Origin: SCGC-AAA076-P13 sp964276235 | GTDB taxonomy: Bacteria > Pseudomonadota > Gammaproteobacteria > Magnimaribacterales > D2472 | Assembly (NCBI GenBank): GCA_964276235.1 | Contig: CAXYEK010000002.1 | Location: forward strand, 117,128-181,127 | DNA length: 64,000 nt | Reading direction: 5' to 3' | Part shown: in pieces, positions 34,478 through 43,117 of the stretch | Layout of the letters: the number at the start of each line of letters is the position of its first letter | Numbering within the stretch: position 1 is the stretch's first letter | Program-made: the position numbers and the translations under genes | The notes under the pieces: model-generated | Seen by the model: only the letters and a program-made list of their open reading frames with translations | The model's database searches: none | What the model was told of the DNA's origin: nothing

Positions 34478-34626
34478 TTTTCTTCCTTATTTATTAAAAA
34501 TGTAACATAAATTGTCACTTATATTATGAGATGTAAAAGTTACATATATAAAAGTTTTATTTACTAATTAATTTACTAATTATAAGTGCGATGATAAAAC
34601 AGTGATGTCAAAATGTAAAGTTTACT
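34478..34626. promoter_or_regulatory. Upstream region of sppA with hairpins, a tandem repeat and a possible promoter
   Basis: Read leftward from sppA's side, TATAAT at 34584-34579 is preceded by GCAC and by a consensus TTGACA at 34611-34606, though the 21-base spacing is too long for ordinary sigma-70 use. ATGTAA-AAG-TTACAT (34531-34545) and GTAAAG-TTTA-CTTTAC (34615-34630) are perfect inverted repeats; the second covers the stop codon of the DUF2069 gene and has no T-run in that direction. Confidence 0.35.
34559..34582. repeat. Two tandem copies of a 12-base unit
   Basis: ATTTACTAATTA occurs twice in perfect tandem between the two inverted repeats upstream of sppA. It overlaps the -10 candidate. 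In AT-rich DNA this could be a chance duplication. Confidence 0.6.
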
Positions 34627-34968
34627 TTACACGTTATTTCTAATTGTTTTTGGTCCATACATACAATGTATAAAAAATAGAACGATTAAAATTAATTCAA
34701 GTAGGTCATATATGTATGGAGTTCTTGGCATAACTCCAAAGACATTCACAGAAGCAGGCATGAAATATATCAAGAGAACAAAGCAAAAACTTTGATAGGA
34801 TTTTATTGAATAATTACTCGCAAGGAAATAAAAAATAACAAAAGGAAGAGACCAAATTGTAAAAGAGATGATATCGGTTCTTCCATCTAAAACCGAAAGA
34901 AGCTTTATTATTATTAAGCTTAATATGAATATATTAGTTACTAATTTAAGATTTCTAAGATTAAACAT
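34627..34968 (-). CDS. DUF2069-like small membrane protein
   Basis: A 113-residue protein with about four hydrophobic helices (roughly 7-24, 36-49, 57-77 and 87-105). DUF2069 proteins of unknown function have this size and topology and commonly lie with wrbA in gammaproteobacteria, as here; the family call leans on context. Its ATG overlaps the end of wrbA by 8 bases, and a 6-bp perfect inverted repeat covers its stop codon. Confidence 0.6.
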   Translation of the reverse strand: MFNLRNLKLVTNIFILSLIIIKLLSVLDGRTDIISFTIWSLPFVIFYFLASNYSIKSYQSFCFVLLIYFMPASVNVFGVMPRTPYIYDLLELILIVLFFIHCMYGPKTIRNNV

Positions 34969-35557
34969 CTAGTTTTATTATTAAAGAAGCAAGTCTTGAT
35001 CCTGTCTTTTTTGCAATTTCATATTCATCTGGAGTTAATGTATTGGCATTATTAAAACTTTCCACATGACTTGGTCCATAGGGCGTTCCACCAGACTTAG
35101 TTTCTCCAAGCTCTTTAATAGAATAGGGCGAGCCATGAATTATCATTCCATGATGAAGCATATAAGTTAAAAGATTAAATAACGTTGTTTCTTGTCCACC
35201 ATGCATAGAACCGGTTGAAGTAAAGGCTATTCCTGGTATATCTTCAAGAGCGTTTGTAGCCCATAAGTCCCCGGTAGTATCTAAAAAATATTTTAGGGAG
35301 GAGGCCATAGAACCAAACCTAGTTGGAGAGCCCATGGCAAGACCGCTGCAGTTAATTAAATCTTCTTTTGTACAATAAATCTCATCTTTAGTTGGAATTT
35401 CTGGTTCAGTTTTTTCAGTTACTGTAGAGACCTTAGGTACTGTTCTAATTTTTACTGTAATACCTTTAGACTCTGCTCCATCAGCAATAGCATGAGCTAC
35501 ATTTCTTACAGACCCGCCAGCAGAATAAAAGAGAATTAGTAAATATTTATTTTCCAT
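34961..35557 (-). CDS. wrbA: NAD(P)H:quinone oxidoreductase WrbA
   Basis: A 198-residue flavodoxin-like FMN enzyme that reduces quinones by two electrons and so avoids radical formation. The FMN phosphate loop is LFYSAGGSVRNVAHAIADG at 7-25, the conserved AMGSPTRFGSMAS near 73-85 and STGSMHGGQETTL near 113-125 bind the flavin, and PYGPSHV near 158 is the WrbA-specific segment. The length is that of E. coli WrbA (198). It is divergent from the TlpA-like lipoprotein, 16 bases away, and coupled to the DUF2069 gene. Confidence 0.93.
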   Translation of the reverse strand: MENKYLLILFYSAGGSVRNVAHAIADGAESKGITVKIRTVPKVSTVTEKTEPEIPTKDEIYCTKEDLINCSGLAMGSPTRFGSMASSLKYFLDTTGDLWATNALEDIPGIAFTSTGSMHGGQETTLFNLLTYMLHHGMIIHGSPYSIKELGETKSGGTPYGPSHVESFNNANTLTPDEYEIAKKTGSRLASLIIKLDV

Positions 35558-35573
35558 ACGTATGATTTAGCCT

Positions 35574-36038
35574 ATGATGTCTTCCATGAATAATAAAATT
35601 ATAACCTTCTTATGTCTTTTCACATTATTTGCATGTCAAAAAAATGATATTGAAGTATTTAATGGTTCTGATACCTCTATTAGTAAATTACAAGGTCAAT
35701 GGATTGTTGTGAATTATTGGGCAGACTGGTGCGCACCTTGTATTAAAGAAATACCCGAGCTTGTTGAATTTGCTAATGAAAATTCAGATATTCTTGTTTA
35801 TGCATATAATTTTGATGAACTTGATGCTGATGATTTAGCGCCAATAGCTAAAAAATTTAAAGTTGATGTTCCTTCTTTAATCTCTCATCCAAGAGAAATA
35901 TGGGGAATTGAAACTCCACCAGCTGTTCCTGCAACCTTTTTTATTAATCCTAAAGGCGTTCTTGTTAAATCTTTTTTCAGACCGCAAACAAAAGATACTT
36001 TAAATACTATTTTGAGCACTCTCCAAGAGGAAGGATAA
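35574..36038 (+). CDS. TlpA-family thioredoxin-like lipoprotein
   Basis: A ~154-residue membrane-anchored thiol oxidoreductase. The N-terminal signal ends at a lipobox with cysteine (LCLFTLFAC) near residue 21. The thioredoxin fold carries YWADWCAPCIKEIPEL near 48-63, and TPPAVPATFFINPKG near 116-130 contains the cis-proline. TlpA/ResA-like proteins reduce periplasmic thiols, for example in cytochrome c or copper-site assembly. The ATG at 35586 (residue 5) is another possible start and neither has a clear ribosome binding site. Its end overlaps the converging M23 peptidase gene by 39 bases. Confidence 0.83.
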   Translation: MMSSMNNKIITFLCLFTLFACQKNDIEVFNGSDTSISKLQGQWIVVNYWADWCAPCIKEIPELVEFANENSDILVYAYNFDELDADDLAPIAKKFKVDVPSLISHPREIWGIETPPAVPATFFINPKGVLVKSFFRPQTKDTLNTILSTLQEEG

Positions 36039-36818
36039 ATAACCCTCTTTCAATAACGACTCTGGATTAACTCTTACTTTATTGAGATAAACTGACCAGT
36101 GAAGATGGGGTCCAGTAACCCTTCCAGTAGAGCCAACAGAACCAATCATATCTCCTTGTTTTACAATATCACCTTCTTTAACAAAAACTTCTGACATATG
36201 ACTATATGAAGATAAAAGGCCGTTCCCATGATCAATAATAGCGAAGTTACCAGAATAAAAAAAATTACCAACAAGTATTATTTTTCCTGAGCTAGGTGCA
36301 ATTATCTTAGTCCCTTCGGCAGCTGCAATATCAAGAGCTAAGTGGGGTGATCTAGCTTTTTCATTGATAAACCTTTGCTTTCCATATCTGCTTGAGATTA
36401 CTCCTTCTAAAGGCCTAATAAAATTGAGTGAGGGCATATTAGTCTTTGTATAACTGTTAATAGCATTTTTTATTAATAAAGATTCCTTATAAGCTCTATC
36501 TGAATCTTCTTTGCTTAGGGTAACCATTGATTCGTTGGCTATAGTTATTCTTGATTCACCAAAATCTTTCTTATCGATCTTAATCGCAAATTCTTTAATA
36601 TTAAGTACAGTACTTTTTTTTACAAAAGGAATAGGAACTATCAAATACTTTGTATTTTTGGAGTCAATAATTAATTGTTGAGTTTCATGAATCTTTGAAT
36701 CATCTGGCAACTTTATAGCAATTATTTCTCCAGGAACGCCAACAATATCACTTTTGATTGGAGCAGAAAAAGTAGTAAATAAAAATAGTAATAGATATAA
36801 AATATTATTTTGAATCAT
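36000..36818 (-). CDS. M23-family peptidoglycan endopeptidase
   Basis: A 272-residue exported zinc peptidase (LytM fold) that should cut peptide crosslinks in the cell wall. The signal peptide covers about 1-23. A beta-rich N-terminal region precedes the catalytic domain at about 140-260. Zinc ligands fit the pattern H-x3-D in SPHLALDIAA near 158-167 and HxH in GPHLHWSVYL near 236-245; FIRPLEGVISSRYGKQR opens the domain. All three metal ligands are present, so activity is likely, unlike EnvC/NlpD-type degenerate activators. It starts 14 bases inside the end of xseA. Confidence 0.88.
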   Translation of the reverse strand: MIQNNILYLLLFLFTTFSAPIKSDIVGVPGEIIAIKLPDDSKIHETQQLIIDSKNTKYLIVPIPFVKKSTVLNIKEFAIKIDKKDFGESRITIANESMVTLSKEDSDRAYKESLLIKNAINSYTKTNMPSLNFIRPLEGVISSRYGKQRFINEKARSPHLALDIAAAEGTKIIAPSSGKIILVGNFFYSGNFAIIDHGNGLLSSYSHMSEVFVKEGDIVKQGDMIGSVGSTGRVTGPHLHWSVYLNKVRVNPESLLKEGYLSFLLESAQNSI

Positions 36819-38172
36819 TGCTTTTCACTTCAATATCTATAAATCCACTACTTAAACGTGCTGAAAGCTCTTCTCCAATCGATACGTCTGTATTAGATTT
36901 TATGGCATGACCATCTTTATTTTGAATAATTGAATAACCACGATCAAGAATGGAAAGCGGGTTTAAAATCGTTAGATTTTTGTTAAATTCTTTTAGTTTG
37001 TTTTGGTTTATAAAAACTTTGTTTTGTATATCTTTATCAAGAATCTTTTTAATATTTATCATTTTTGTTCTAAGTTCCTGAAAAAGAGATTTTGGACTTC
37101 TCTCCATCAATCTAGAAATGATAATTTTAAGTGCTTGAGCATTTTTTGAATAATTCAATTCAATTTTTTGTTTCAATCTAAGCTCATAACTATCTAGTTT
37201 TTGACTCTGTTCTCTTAAAATTACTAATGGACTTTTTATATTTGTTTTTAAAGAGCTAAGTTGATATTTCTTTGTTTTAAAGGAAAGTTGTATCGTTTTG
37301 ACTAAATCATTATTTAATTCTTTAAGTTTATCTTTAACTTGATAAGTGAACTCAGTAACCAGTTCTCCAGAAGCTGTTGGCGTTGGCGCCCTCATATCAG
37401 CAACAAAGTCACAAATAGTAAAGTCTATTTCATGTCCGACACCTGATATAGAGGGAATAGGGAAGGCTGCAATTTCCCTAGCAAGCTCCTCATTATTAAA
37501 ACACCATAAGTCTTCAATAGAACCGCCACCTCTAGCCAAGATAACAACATCTATTTTGTTATTCGAGTTTTTCTCATTAAACTCCATAATTCTATCCAAA
37601 GCTTTAATTATAGTTCTTGGCGCATTATCTCCTTGAACAACTGCTGGACTTATAGAAACTTGTGCAGACGGAGCTCTTCTTTGGATGGTGCTTAATATAT
37701 CTTGAAAGGCTGCGGTAGATGCAGAGGTTACAATACCAACATGTTTAGGAGATTTTGGAAGTGTTAACTTTTTATCAAAACTAAACAGACCCTCGTTGTC
37801 TAATTTCTTTTTTAAATCTTCAAATTGTTGCATCAAATTGCCTGAACCGGCTTGCTCTATTGATTTTACCATTAGCTGATAACGACCAGTCGCTGGATAG
37901 ATACTCACTTGACCTTTAAGAATGCACTTATCACCATTTTCTGGATTAAAATTCAGTTTAGATGCTTGTGATCGCCACATTGCGCAGCCGATAGCTCCAT
38001 CCTCATCTTTTAGAGTAAAGTAAATATGTCCAGAGCTCGGCCTAGACATATTTGATATCTCTCCAACAACAGAAATGTTATTAAATGTATTTTCTAGTAA
38101 ATATTTAGCAGATCTATTTAATTCTCCAACTGAGATAATTTCTTTATTCTGCTCTACAATGTCATCGTTCAT
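36805..38172 (-). CDS. xseA: Exodeoxyribonuclease VII large subunit
   Basis: XseA with XseB forms exonuclease VII, which degrades single-stranded DNA to oligonucleotides. The ~455-residue protein has an N-terminal OB-fold (about 10-105, with ISNMSRPSSGHIYFTLKDEDG), the catalytic domain with VILARGGGSIEDLWCFNNEELAR near 205-227 and PSISGVGHEIDFTICDFVADMRAPTPT near 235-261, and a long coiled-coil C-terminal part. I start it at the ATG at 38172; the frame opens with TTG two codons earlier. xseB is not in the window. It is divergent from the EamA carrier, 17 bases apart. Confidence 0.92.
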   Translation of the reverse strand: MNDDIVEQNKEIISVGELNRSAKYLLENTFNNISVVGEISNMSRPSSGHIYFTLKDEDGAIGCAMWRSQASKLNFNPENGDKCILKGQVSIYPATGRYQLMVKSIEQAGSGNLMQQFEDLKKKLDNEGLFSFDKKLTLPKSPKHVGIVTSASTAAFQDILSTIQRRAPSAQVSISPAVVQGDNAPRTIIKALDRIMEFNEKNSNNKIDVVILARGGGSIEDLWCFNNEELAREIAAFPIPSISGVGHEIDFTICDFVADMRAPTPTASGELVTEFTYQVKDKLKELNNDLVKTIQLSFKTKKYQLSSLKTNIKSPLVILREQSQKLDSYELRLKQKIELNYSKNAQALKIIISRLMERSPKSLFQELRTKMINIKKILDKDIQNKVFINQNKLKEFNKNLTILNPLSILDRGYSIIQNKDGHAIKSNTDVSIGEELSARLSSGFIDIEVKSNDSK

Positions 38173-38189
38173 ATTCAAAGTATAACTTC

Positions 38190-39071
38190 ATGACTCATAA
38201 TTTTCAGCGTTCAAATTATTTTCTTATATTAGCGACAGGAGCTATGCTAATAGGATTTGCGCCAGTATTTGTAAAATGGAGTGAGCTATCGCCATCAGCT
38301 ATTTCATTTTATAGGATGTTGCTAGCCTTACCTTTTCTTGTTCTTATCAACTTTATTTTAAATAAAAAAATATTGTTTAAAGTCCATGATAAAAAAACAA
38401 TTTTTTATTCTGCAATAGCCTCGGTAGCATTTACTACTGATTTAACACTTTGGCATTACAGCATGGACATAACCTCTGTATCAAATGCAACGATAATTGT
38501 TAATTCAGCTCCTATTTTTGTTGCAGTATTATCTTTTATTATTTTTAAAGAAAAAATATCTAAAGAGTTTGTAGTTTCATTTTTAGTAACTTATATAGGA
38601 ATTATTGGTTTAATTTTTTATTCCAATAACTATATAAATGGCAAAGTCTTAGGTGATATCTTGTGTATGATAGCTGCTTTTTTTTATGGTGTTTATTTAT
38701 TAGTAATAGCTCGACTTGGAAAAGAAAATTCACTTAATATAATTTTTTATACAACATTATTTTGTTGCATATTTTCTGTAATACCTATGCTTATTGATGG
38801 TGGGAATATGTTTCCATCTACTCAGTTTGAATGGATAAATCTTGTCCTATTAGCGTTTCTTTGTCAGTTTGGGGGGCAGTATTTGATTACGCATGGAATA
38901 GGTAAGATTTCTGCATCTGAAGGATCGATAGGATTGTTAATGCAGCCTATAACTGCAACAATACTTGCTGTTTTTTTATTCAACGAAATATTAAATATTA
39001 CTCAAATAATTTTCGTCTTTGTTTCCTTATTTGGAATATATTTAGCAAGAACAAGTCTTTTAAAAAATTAA
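38190..39071 (+). CDS. EamA-family (DMT) transporter
   Basis: A 293-residue inner-membrane carrier with ten helices arranged as two EamA repeats. FVKWSELSPSAISFYRMLLA near 30-50 and SVSNATIIVNSAPIFVAVLSFIIFKEKI near 97-124 are the conserved portions of the first repeat; the second ends in GSIGLLMQPITATILAVFLFNEIL near 248-271. Drug/metabolite exporters of this type move amino acids, cofactors or other small molecules; the substrate cannot be read. It stands alone between xseA and two tRNA genes. Confidence 0.87.
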   Translation: MTHNFQRSNYFLILATGAMLIGFAPVFVKWSELSPSAISFYRMLLALPFLVLINFILNKKILFKVHDKKTIFYSAIASVAFTTDLTLWHYSMDITSVSNATIIVNSAPIFVAVLSFIIFKEKISKEFVVSFLVTYIGIIGLIFYSNNYINGKVLGDILCMIAAFFYGVYLLVIARLGKENSLNIIFYTTLFCCIFSVIPMLIDGGNMFPSTQFEWINLVLLAFLCQFGGQYLITHGIGKISASEGSIGLLMQPITATILAVFLFNEILNITQIIFVFVSLFGIYLARTSLLKN

Positions 39072-39113
39072 AATTCTAGCTAATAAAATAATTGTAGCCA
39101 CCACTAAATCAAA

Positions 39114-39140
39114 TTGTTAGAATGCGCTTGTTGGTATACA
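39114..39140 (+). promoter_or_regulatory. Possible promoter of tRNA-Val(TAC) and tRNA-Asp
   Basis: TTGTTA at 39114-39119 and TATACA at 39135-39140 are 15 bases apart, a slightly short spacing. Transcription would start about ten bases before the tRNA-Val. The match is moderate. Confidence 0.35.
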
Positions 39141-39157
39141 TAGGCGTGCAAACATTA

Positions 39158-39234
39158 GGGTGATTAGCTCAGTTTGGTAGAGCATCTCGTTTACACCGAG
39201 AGGGTCGGCAGTTCGAACCTGTCATCACCCACCA
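39158..39234 (+). tRNA. tRNA-Val (anticodon TAC)
   Basis: A complete cloverleaf. Acceptor GGGTGAT/ATCACCC has 7 pairs; anticodon stem TCTCG/CGAGA with loop TTTACAC, anticodon TAC at 39192-39194; T loop GTTCGAACC; encoded CCA at 39232-39234. A second valine acceptor to tRNA-Val(GAC) at 12750. Confidence 0.96.
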
Positions 39235-39289
39235 TTTTTTGGGTTGCACTTTTATATAGAATAGATATTATTCAATCCAACGGTTTAGT

Positions 39290-39364
39290 GGTCTGGTAGT
39301 TAAACGGTTATAATTCCGCCCTGTCACGGCGGTGTTCGGGGTTCGATTCCCCGTCAGACCGCCA
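39290..39364 (+). tRNA. tRNA-Asp (anticodon GTC)
   Basis: Acceptor GGTCTGG/TCAGACC has 7 pairs including one G-U; anticodon stem CCGCC/GGCGG with loop CTGTCAC, anticodon GTC at 39323-39325; T loop GTTCGATTC; discriminator G and encoded CCA at 39362-39364. Confidence 0.96.
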
Positions 39365-39371
39365 CTTTATT

Positions 39372-39779
39372 ATGAATACAGTTATTTTAATTCTTTTAAT
39401 ACTATGCTACTCATTGGTTTTGGGGATTATTTTTGCTCAAGTACTTCTTACAGCGCCTGTAGTATTTAAGGTATTAGATAATCAAAATGCTTCATTATTT
39501 TTAAGAAAAATTTTTCCTAGATACTACCTTTTACTTTTATTAATAACACTTATAGCTTTATTAATATCATATTTATTTTTCACTCAAATAGACATATATT
39601 TTGCTATCACAGCAGTAACCTTTTCTTTTTTAGGTTACATCATCATCCCTTTAACAAATACCGCTAGAGATAGGGGCTGGGAAAGTTTATTTAAAGGTCT
39701 TCACAATCTAAGTGTTTTTAACACTATTGTTATTTTGATTGTATCAATTACTCAAATCGTAAGAGTTACTTATTTATAA
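39372..39779 (+). CDS. DUF4149-like membrane protein
   Basis: A 135-residue protein with four predicted helices (about 3-27, 50-70, 75-95 and 112-132). TAPVVFKVLDNQNASLFLRKIFPRYYLL near 27-54 matches the DUF4149 pattern of a membrane-embedded APxVF followed by a paired FPxYY; function unknown. The ATG is only seven bases after the tRNA-Asp CCA, so it is probably translated from processed tRNA-Asp transcript with almost no leader. Confidence 0.65.
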   Translation: MNTVILILLILCYSLVLGIIFAQVLLTAPVVFKVLDNQNASLFLRKIFPRYYLLLLLITLIALLISYLFFTQIDIYFAITAVTFSFLGYIIIPLTNTARDRGWESLFKGLHNLSVFNTIVILIVSITQIVRVTYL

Positions 39780-39845
39780 ATAAATAGAGAGCACTTGATT
39801 TCCATCGATTCAATACTATTTAAACCATAAGATAGAGGTATCAAT

Positions 39846-41672
39846 ATGGCTAAAACTAAAACTAAAACATTTCAGACTGAAACTAAACAACTTCTGAAAT
39901 TAATGATTCATTCCTTATATTCAAATAAGGAAATATTTATTCGTGAACTAGTGTCAAATGCTTCTGATGCAATAGATAAACTTAGATTTAAATCTGTTGA
40001 GGATAAATCTATTTCAAAATTCAACAAAGATTTAAAAATAGATGTAAAAATTCTTAAGGAAGAAAACAAAATCATTATTTCAGATAATGGTATTGGTATG
40101 AATGAAGATGAGCTAGTTGCAAATATTGGCACAATTGCAAGATCAGGAACTGCATCATTTTTAGATAATATAACGGGAGATAAGAAAAAGGATTCAAACT
40201 TAATTGGACAATTTGGAGTTGGATTTTATTCAGTATTCATGGTCGCAGATAAAGTACAAGTCATCTCCAAATCCGTGTATGAAGATTCAGATAAAGCAAC
40301 TTTATGGGAAAGCACTGGTGAAGAAAAATATAAATTACAAGAAGTTACCAAAGAGGCAAATGGCACAGATATTATTATTTATTTAAATGATGAAAATATA
40401 GAGTTTGCTGAAGAGGGCCGCATTAAATTTTTATTAGAAAAATATTCTCAATATATTAACTTCCCATTAAATATTATTAATTCTGAAAATGAATCAATCA
40501 GGATAAATGATTCAGACGCACTATGGTTAAAACCTAAAAGATCTATCAAGGATAAAGAGTATCAAGATTTTTATAAATTTATTACTTTTGATCAAGAAGA
40601 TCCTCTTTTGTGGGTTCACAATAAAGTTGAGGGAAAGAATGAATATTCAAATCTTTTATATATTCCTTCAAAACCTCCATTTGATTTATGGAATCGAGAT
40701 TCGCCAAGGGGAGTAAAGCTATATATACAAAGAGTATTTATAATGGATGATGCCTCTAATTTTCTTCCACTGTATTTGAGGTTTGTTCGTGGAATTATTG
40801 ATACAAGTGATTTACCTTTAAATGTTTCAAGAGAAATACTCCAGGAACATCAGCTAGTAGATACAATAAAAAAGTCCGTTACTAAAAGAATATTAGATTC
40901 TCTTAAATCATTAAAATCTGATTCCTTTGATGAATATAAAGGATTTTGGAAAGAATACGGCCTTGTTCTAAAAGAAGGTCCAGCTGAAGATTTTGAAAAC
41001 AAAGAATTAATAGCTAGTTTGTTGTTATTTTCATCTTCAAATTCCTCTGAAAACTCGATTGATCAAGGTTTGGATGATTACCTCGACCGTATGAATGATG
41101 ATCAGGATAAGATTTACTATTGTGTTGCAGATACATTTGAAGCAGCAGCCAATTCCCCCCATATAGAAGGCTTAAAGTCCAAAGGGACTGAGGTTCTCCT
41201 CCTCACGGACAGAATTGATGAATGGTTGATGGCAGGATTAATGGAATATAAAGGAAAAGAATTAGTTAATGTTGCTAAAGAAGATATAGCCGATGATGAT
41301 TCAAATAAAAAAGTTTCAGAAGCAGATCAGGGACTTGTAGAAAAAATAAAAAAGCACCTTAATGAAAAAGTTTCAGAAGTTGTTGTTAGTTCAAGACTTA
41401 CTGATTCAGCATCATGTATAGTTCTTCCAAAGCATGAGCCAGGAGCACAGTTAAGAAAAATTTTAGAAGCATCTGGTCAAAGTTTAAGTTCATCAAATCC
41501 AATATTTGAAATTAACATGAAGCATAAACTTGTAAAAAAACTTAAAGATCTTAAAGGCAAACAATTTAACTCTTTTGTAGATTTTTTATATGACTATGCA
41601 ATTATTGCAGAAGGTGGCTCACCTCAAGATCCTGCAAAATACTTAAGGCAACTGGATAAGTACTTATCTTAA
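39846..41672 (+). CDS. htpG: Molecular chaperone HtpG (Hsp90)
   Basis: HtpG is the bacterial Hsp90, an ATP-driven dimeric chaperone. The 608-residue protein starts with FQTETKQLLKLMIHSLYSNK, has the ATP-site motifs LVSNASDAIDKLRF near 36-49, ISDNGIGM near 79-86 and GQFGVGFYSVFMV near 122-134, the middle-domain YIQRVFIMDDA and NVSREILQ, and a C-terminal dimerisation domain. It is slightly shorter than E. coli HtpG (624). GAGG precedes the ATG. I saw no convincing sigma-32 promoter in the 66 bases upstream. gpsA follows two bases later. Confidence 0.96.
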   Translation: MAKTKTKTFQTETKQLLKLMIHSLYSNKEIFIRELVSNASDAIDKLRFKSVEDKSISKFNKDLKIDVKILKEENKIIISDNGIGMNEDELVANIGTIARSGTASFLDNITGDKKKDSNLIGQFGVGFYSVFMVADKVQVISKSVYEDSDKATLWESTGEEKYKLQEVTKEANGTDIIIYLNDENIEFAEEGRIKFLLEKYSQYINFPLNIINSENESIRINDSDALWLKPKRSIKDKEYQDFYKFITFDQEDPLLWVHNKVEGKNEYSNLLYIPSKPPFDLWNRDSPRGVKLYIQRVFIMDDASNFLPLYLRFVRGIIDTSDLPLNVSREILQEHQLVDTIKKSVTKRILDSLKSLKSDSFDEYKGFWKEYGLVLKEGPAEDFENKELIASLLLFSSSNSSENSIDQGLDDYLDRMNDDQDKIYYCVADTFEAAANSPHIEGLKSKGTEVLLLTDRIDEWLMAGLMEYKGKELVNVAKEDIADDDSNKKVSEADQGLVEKIKKHLNEKVSEVVVSSRLTDSASCIVLPKHEPGAQLRKILEASGQSLSSSNPIFEINMKHKLVKKLKDLKGKQFNSFVDFLYDYAIIAEGGSPQDPAKYLRQLDKYLS

Positions 41673-41674
41673 TT

Positions 41675-42703
41675 ATGAGTAATGTTTTCAAAGTTGCAGT
41701 TTTAGGCGGAGGAAGCTTCGGAACAGTCCTTGCAAACATTGCTGCATCAAATGGTAATAATGTTGCTCTATGGGTAAGAGATTCTGATCAAGCATTAAGA
41801 ATTAACTCTGAAGGAGCTAATTCTAGCTATCATCCAGAGCTCAAATTATCATCGAATATTGAGGCCTCTGAAGAGTTAGAAGAAGTCATAAAAGATTCTT
41901 CATTAATTCTGATAGCTACACCAAGTCTTATCTTTGAAAATATTGTTGAAAGAATAGCACCTATGATAGAGGCTGGAGCTCATATAATTTCATGTACAAA
42001 AGGCATAAAATTGGATCCTTTCAGATCAATGTCAGATATTATTTCATCAAAAATAAACTTAGATAAAAATCAAGTGGGTGTATTGAGCGGTCCAAACTTA
42101 GCTAGAGAAATAGCAGAACATAAAGTTGCAGGAACTGTTATAGCTAGTAAAAACAATAATCTCATTAAGGACGTTAAAACAGCTTTAGCATCAGATACTT
42201 TCAAAGTTTATTCTAGTGATGATATTCAAGGAGTTGAACTAGCAGGAGCATTAAAGAATATTTACGCTATTATCTGTGGCATGGCTGATTCCTTGGAAGT
42301 AGGTGAAAATGCGGTAGGCCTTATTCTTACTAGAAGTATGGCAGAGATGAGTAGATTTGCAGTTGCAAAGGGAGCTAATCCAATTACATTTCTGGGTCTT
42401 GCAGGCATGGGAGATTTAGTTGCGACATGTACATCAACTTTATCAAGAAATTTTCAACTAGGCTTTAATCTTGGCAGTGGTATGAACCTTGAAGAGGCAA
42501 AGGATAAAGTAGGTCAGGTTGCAGAGGGATTAAGGACCTTAGAAGTTATTAAAAAAGAATCATCAAGATTGAATATAAACATGCCTTTAGTTGATTCTTT
42601 ATATAATATTATTTATAAAGAATCATCTGCAAATACATTAATTGATGATCTTGTTAATAATCCACACGAAGTTGATGTAGAATTTAAACATACAGGTAAC
42701 TAA
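41675..42703 (+). CDS. gpsA: Glycerol-3-phosphate dehydrogenase [NAD(P)+]
   Basis: GpsA reduces dihydroxyacetone phosphate to sn-glycerol 3-phosphate, the backbone for phospholipid synthesis. The 342-residue protein begins with the Rossmann motif VAVLGGGSFGTVLA at 7-20; ISCTKGIKLD near 107 and LSGPNLAREIAE near 136-147 are characteristic; the catalytic lysine lies in ELAGALKNIYAIICGMADSL near 190-209, and GLAGMGDLVATCTS near 250 follows. The length matches E. coli (339). It follows htpG by two bases and precedes the DUF4389 gene by three. Confidence 0.95.
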   Translation: MSNVFKVAVLGGGSFGTVLANIAASNGNNVALWVRDSDQALRINSEGANSSYHPELKLSSNIEASEELEEVIKDSSLILIATPSLIFENIVERIAPMIEAGAHIISCTKGIKLDPFRSMSDIISSKINLDKNQVGVLSGPNLAREIAEHKVAGTVIASKNNNLIKDVKTALASDTFKVYSSDDIQGVELAGALKNIYAIICGMADSLEVGENAVGLILTRSMAEMSRFAVAKGANPITFLGLAGMGDLVATCTSTLSRNFQLGFNLGSGMNLEEAKDKVGQVAEGLRTLEVIKKESSRLNINMPLVDSLYNIIYKESSANTLIDDLVNNPHEVDVEFKHTGN

Positions 42704-42706
42704 ATT

Positions 42707-43117
42707 ATGGAAATCAATAGAGAAGAAGTAAAAGAAGAAGTTTTAAAAATAGGAAAGTGGACTCGATTTGTCTTTATGTTTCTTTATGCATTTGTATTAA
42801 ATTTTGTTATCTCTGTATCTATAGGTCTTGCATTTATTCAGTTTTTATTTTTCTTGTTTACTTCAAAAGTCAATGAACCCTTATCTGATTTTAATAAGCA
42901 CTTATTTTTATTTGTAAGCGATACACTCAAATTTCTATTGTTTGAAACTGACGATAAACCATTTCCTTTCAAAAAATCCAATGAAAAGGAGGCTAGCAAT
43001 GATTCTCATGAAATTGTTGAAGGTGAGGCTGCTATAGTCGAAGAGGTATCAGAAGAGATCGATGAAGCTAAAGAGGTTTCAAAAGAAGATAATATAGAAG
43101 AAGGTTCTAAGTCTTAA
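42707..43117 (+). CDS. DUF4389-domain membrane protein
   Basis: A 136-residue protein with two helices (about 21-50, and a second hydrophobic stretch 62-78 that may be amphipathic) and an acidic tail. The block FVSDTLKFLLFETDDKPFPF near 67-86 fits DUF4389 (function unknown), whose members end the domain with a KPFPF motif. The last ~45 residues are Glu-rich and probably disordered. It follows gpsA by three bases, and its end overlaps folD by 11. Confidence 0.75.
   Translation: MEINREEVKEEVLKIGKWTRFVFMFLYAFVLNFVISVSIGLAFIQFLFFLFTSKVNEPLSDFNKHLFLFVSDTLKFLLFETDDKPFPFKKSNEKEASNDSHEIVEGEAAIVEEVSEEIDEAKEVSKEDNIEEGSKS

Noticed and set aside
39780..39845. Possible sigma-32 promoter before htpG
   Set aside because: CTTGAT is present but nothing resembling CCCCAT lies at the proper distance.
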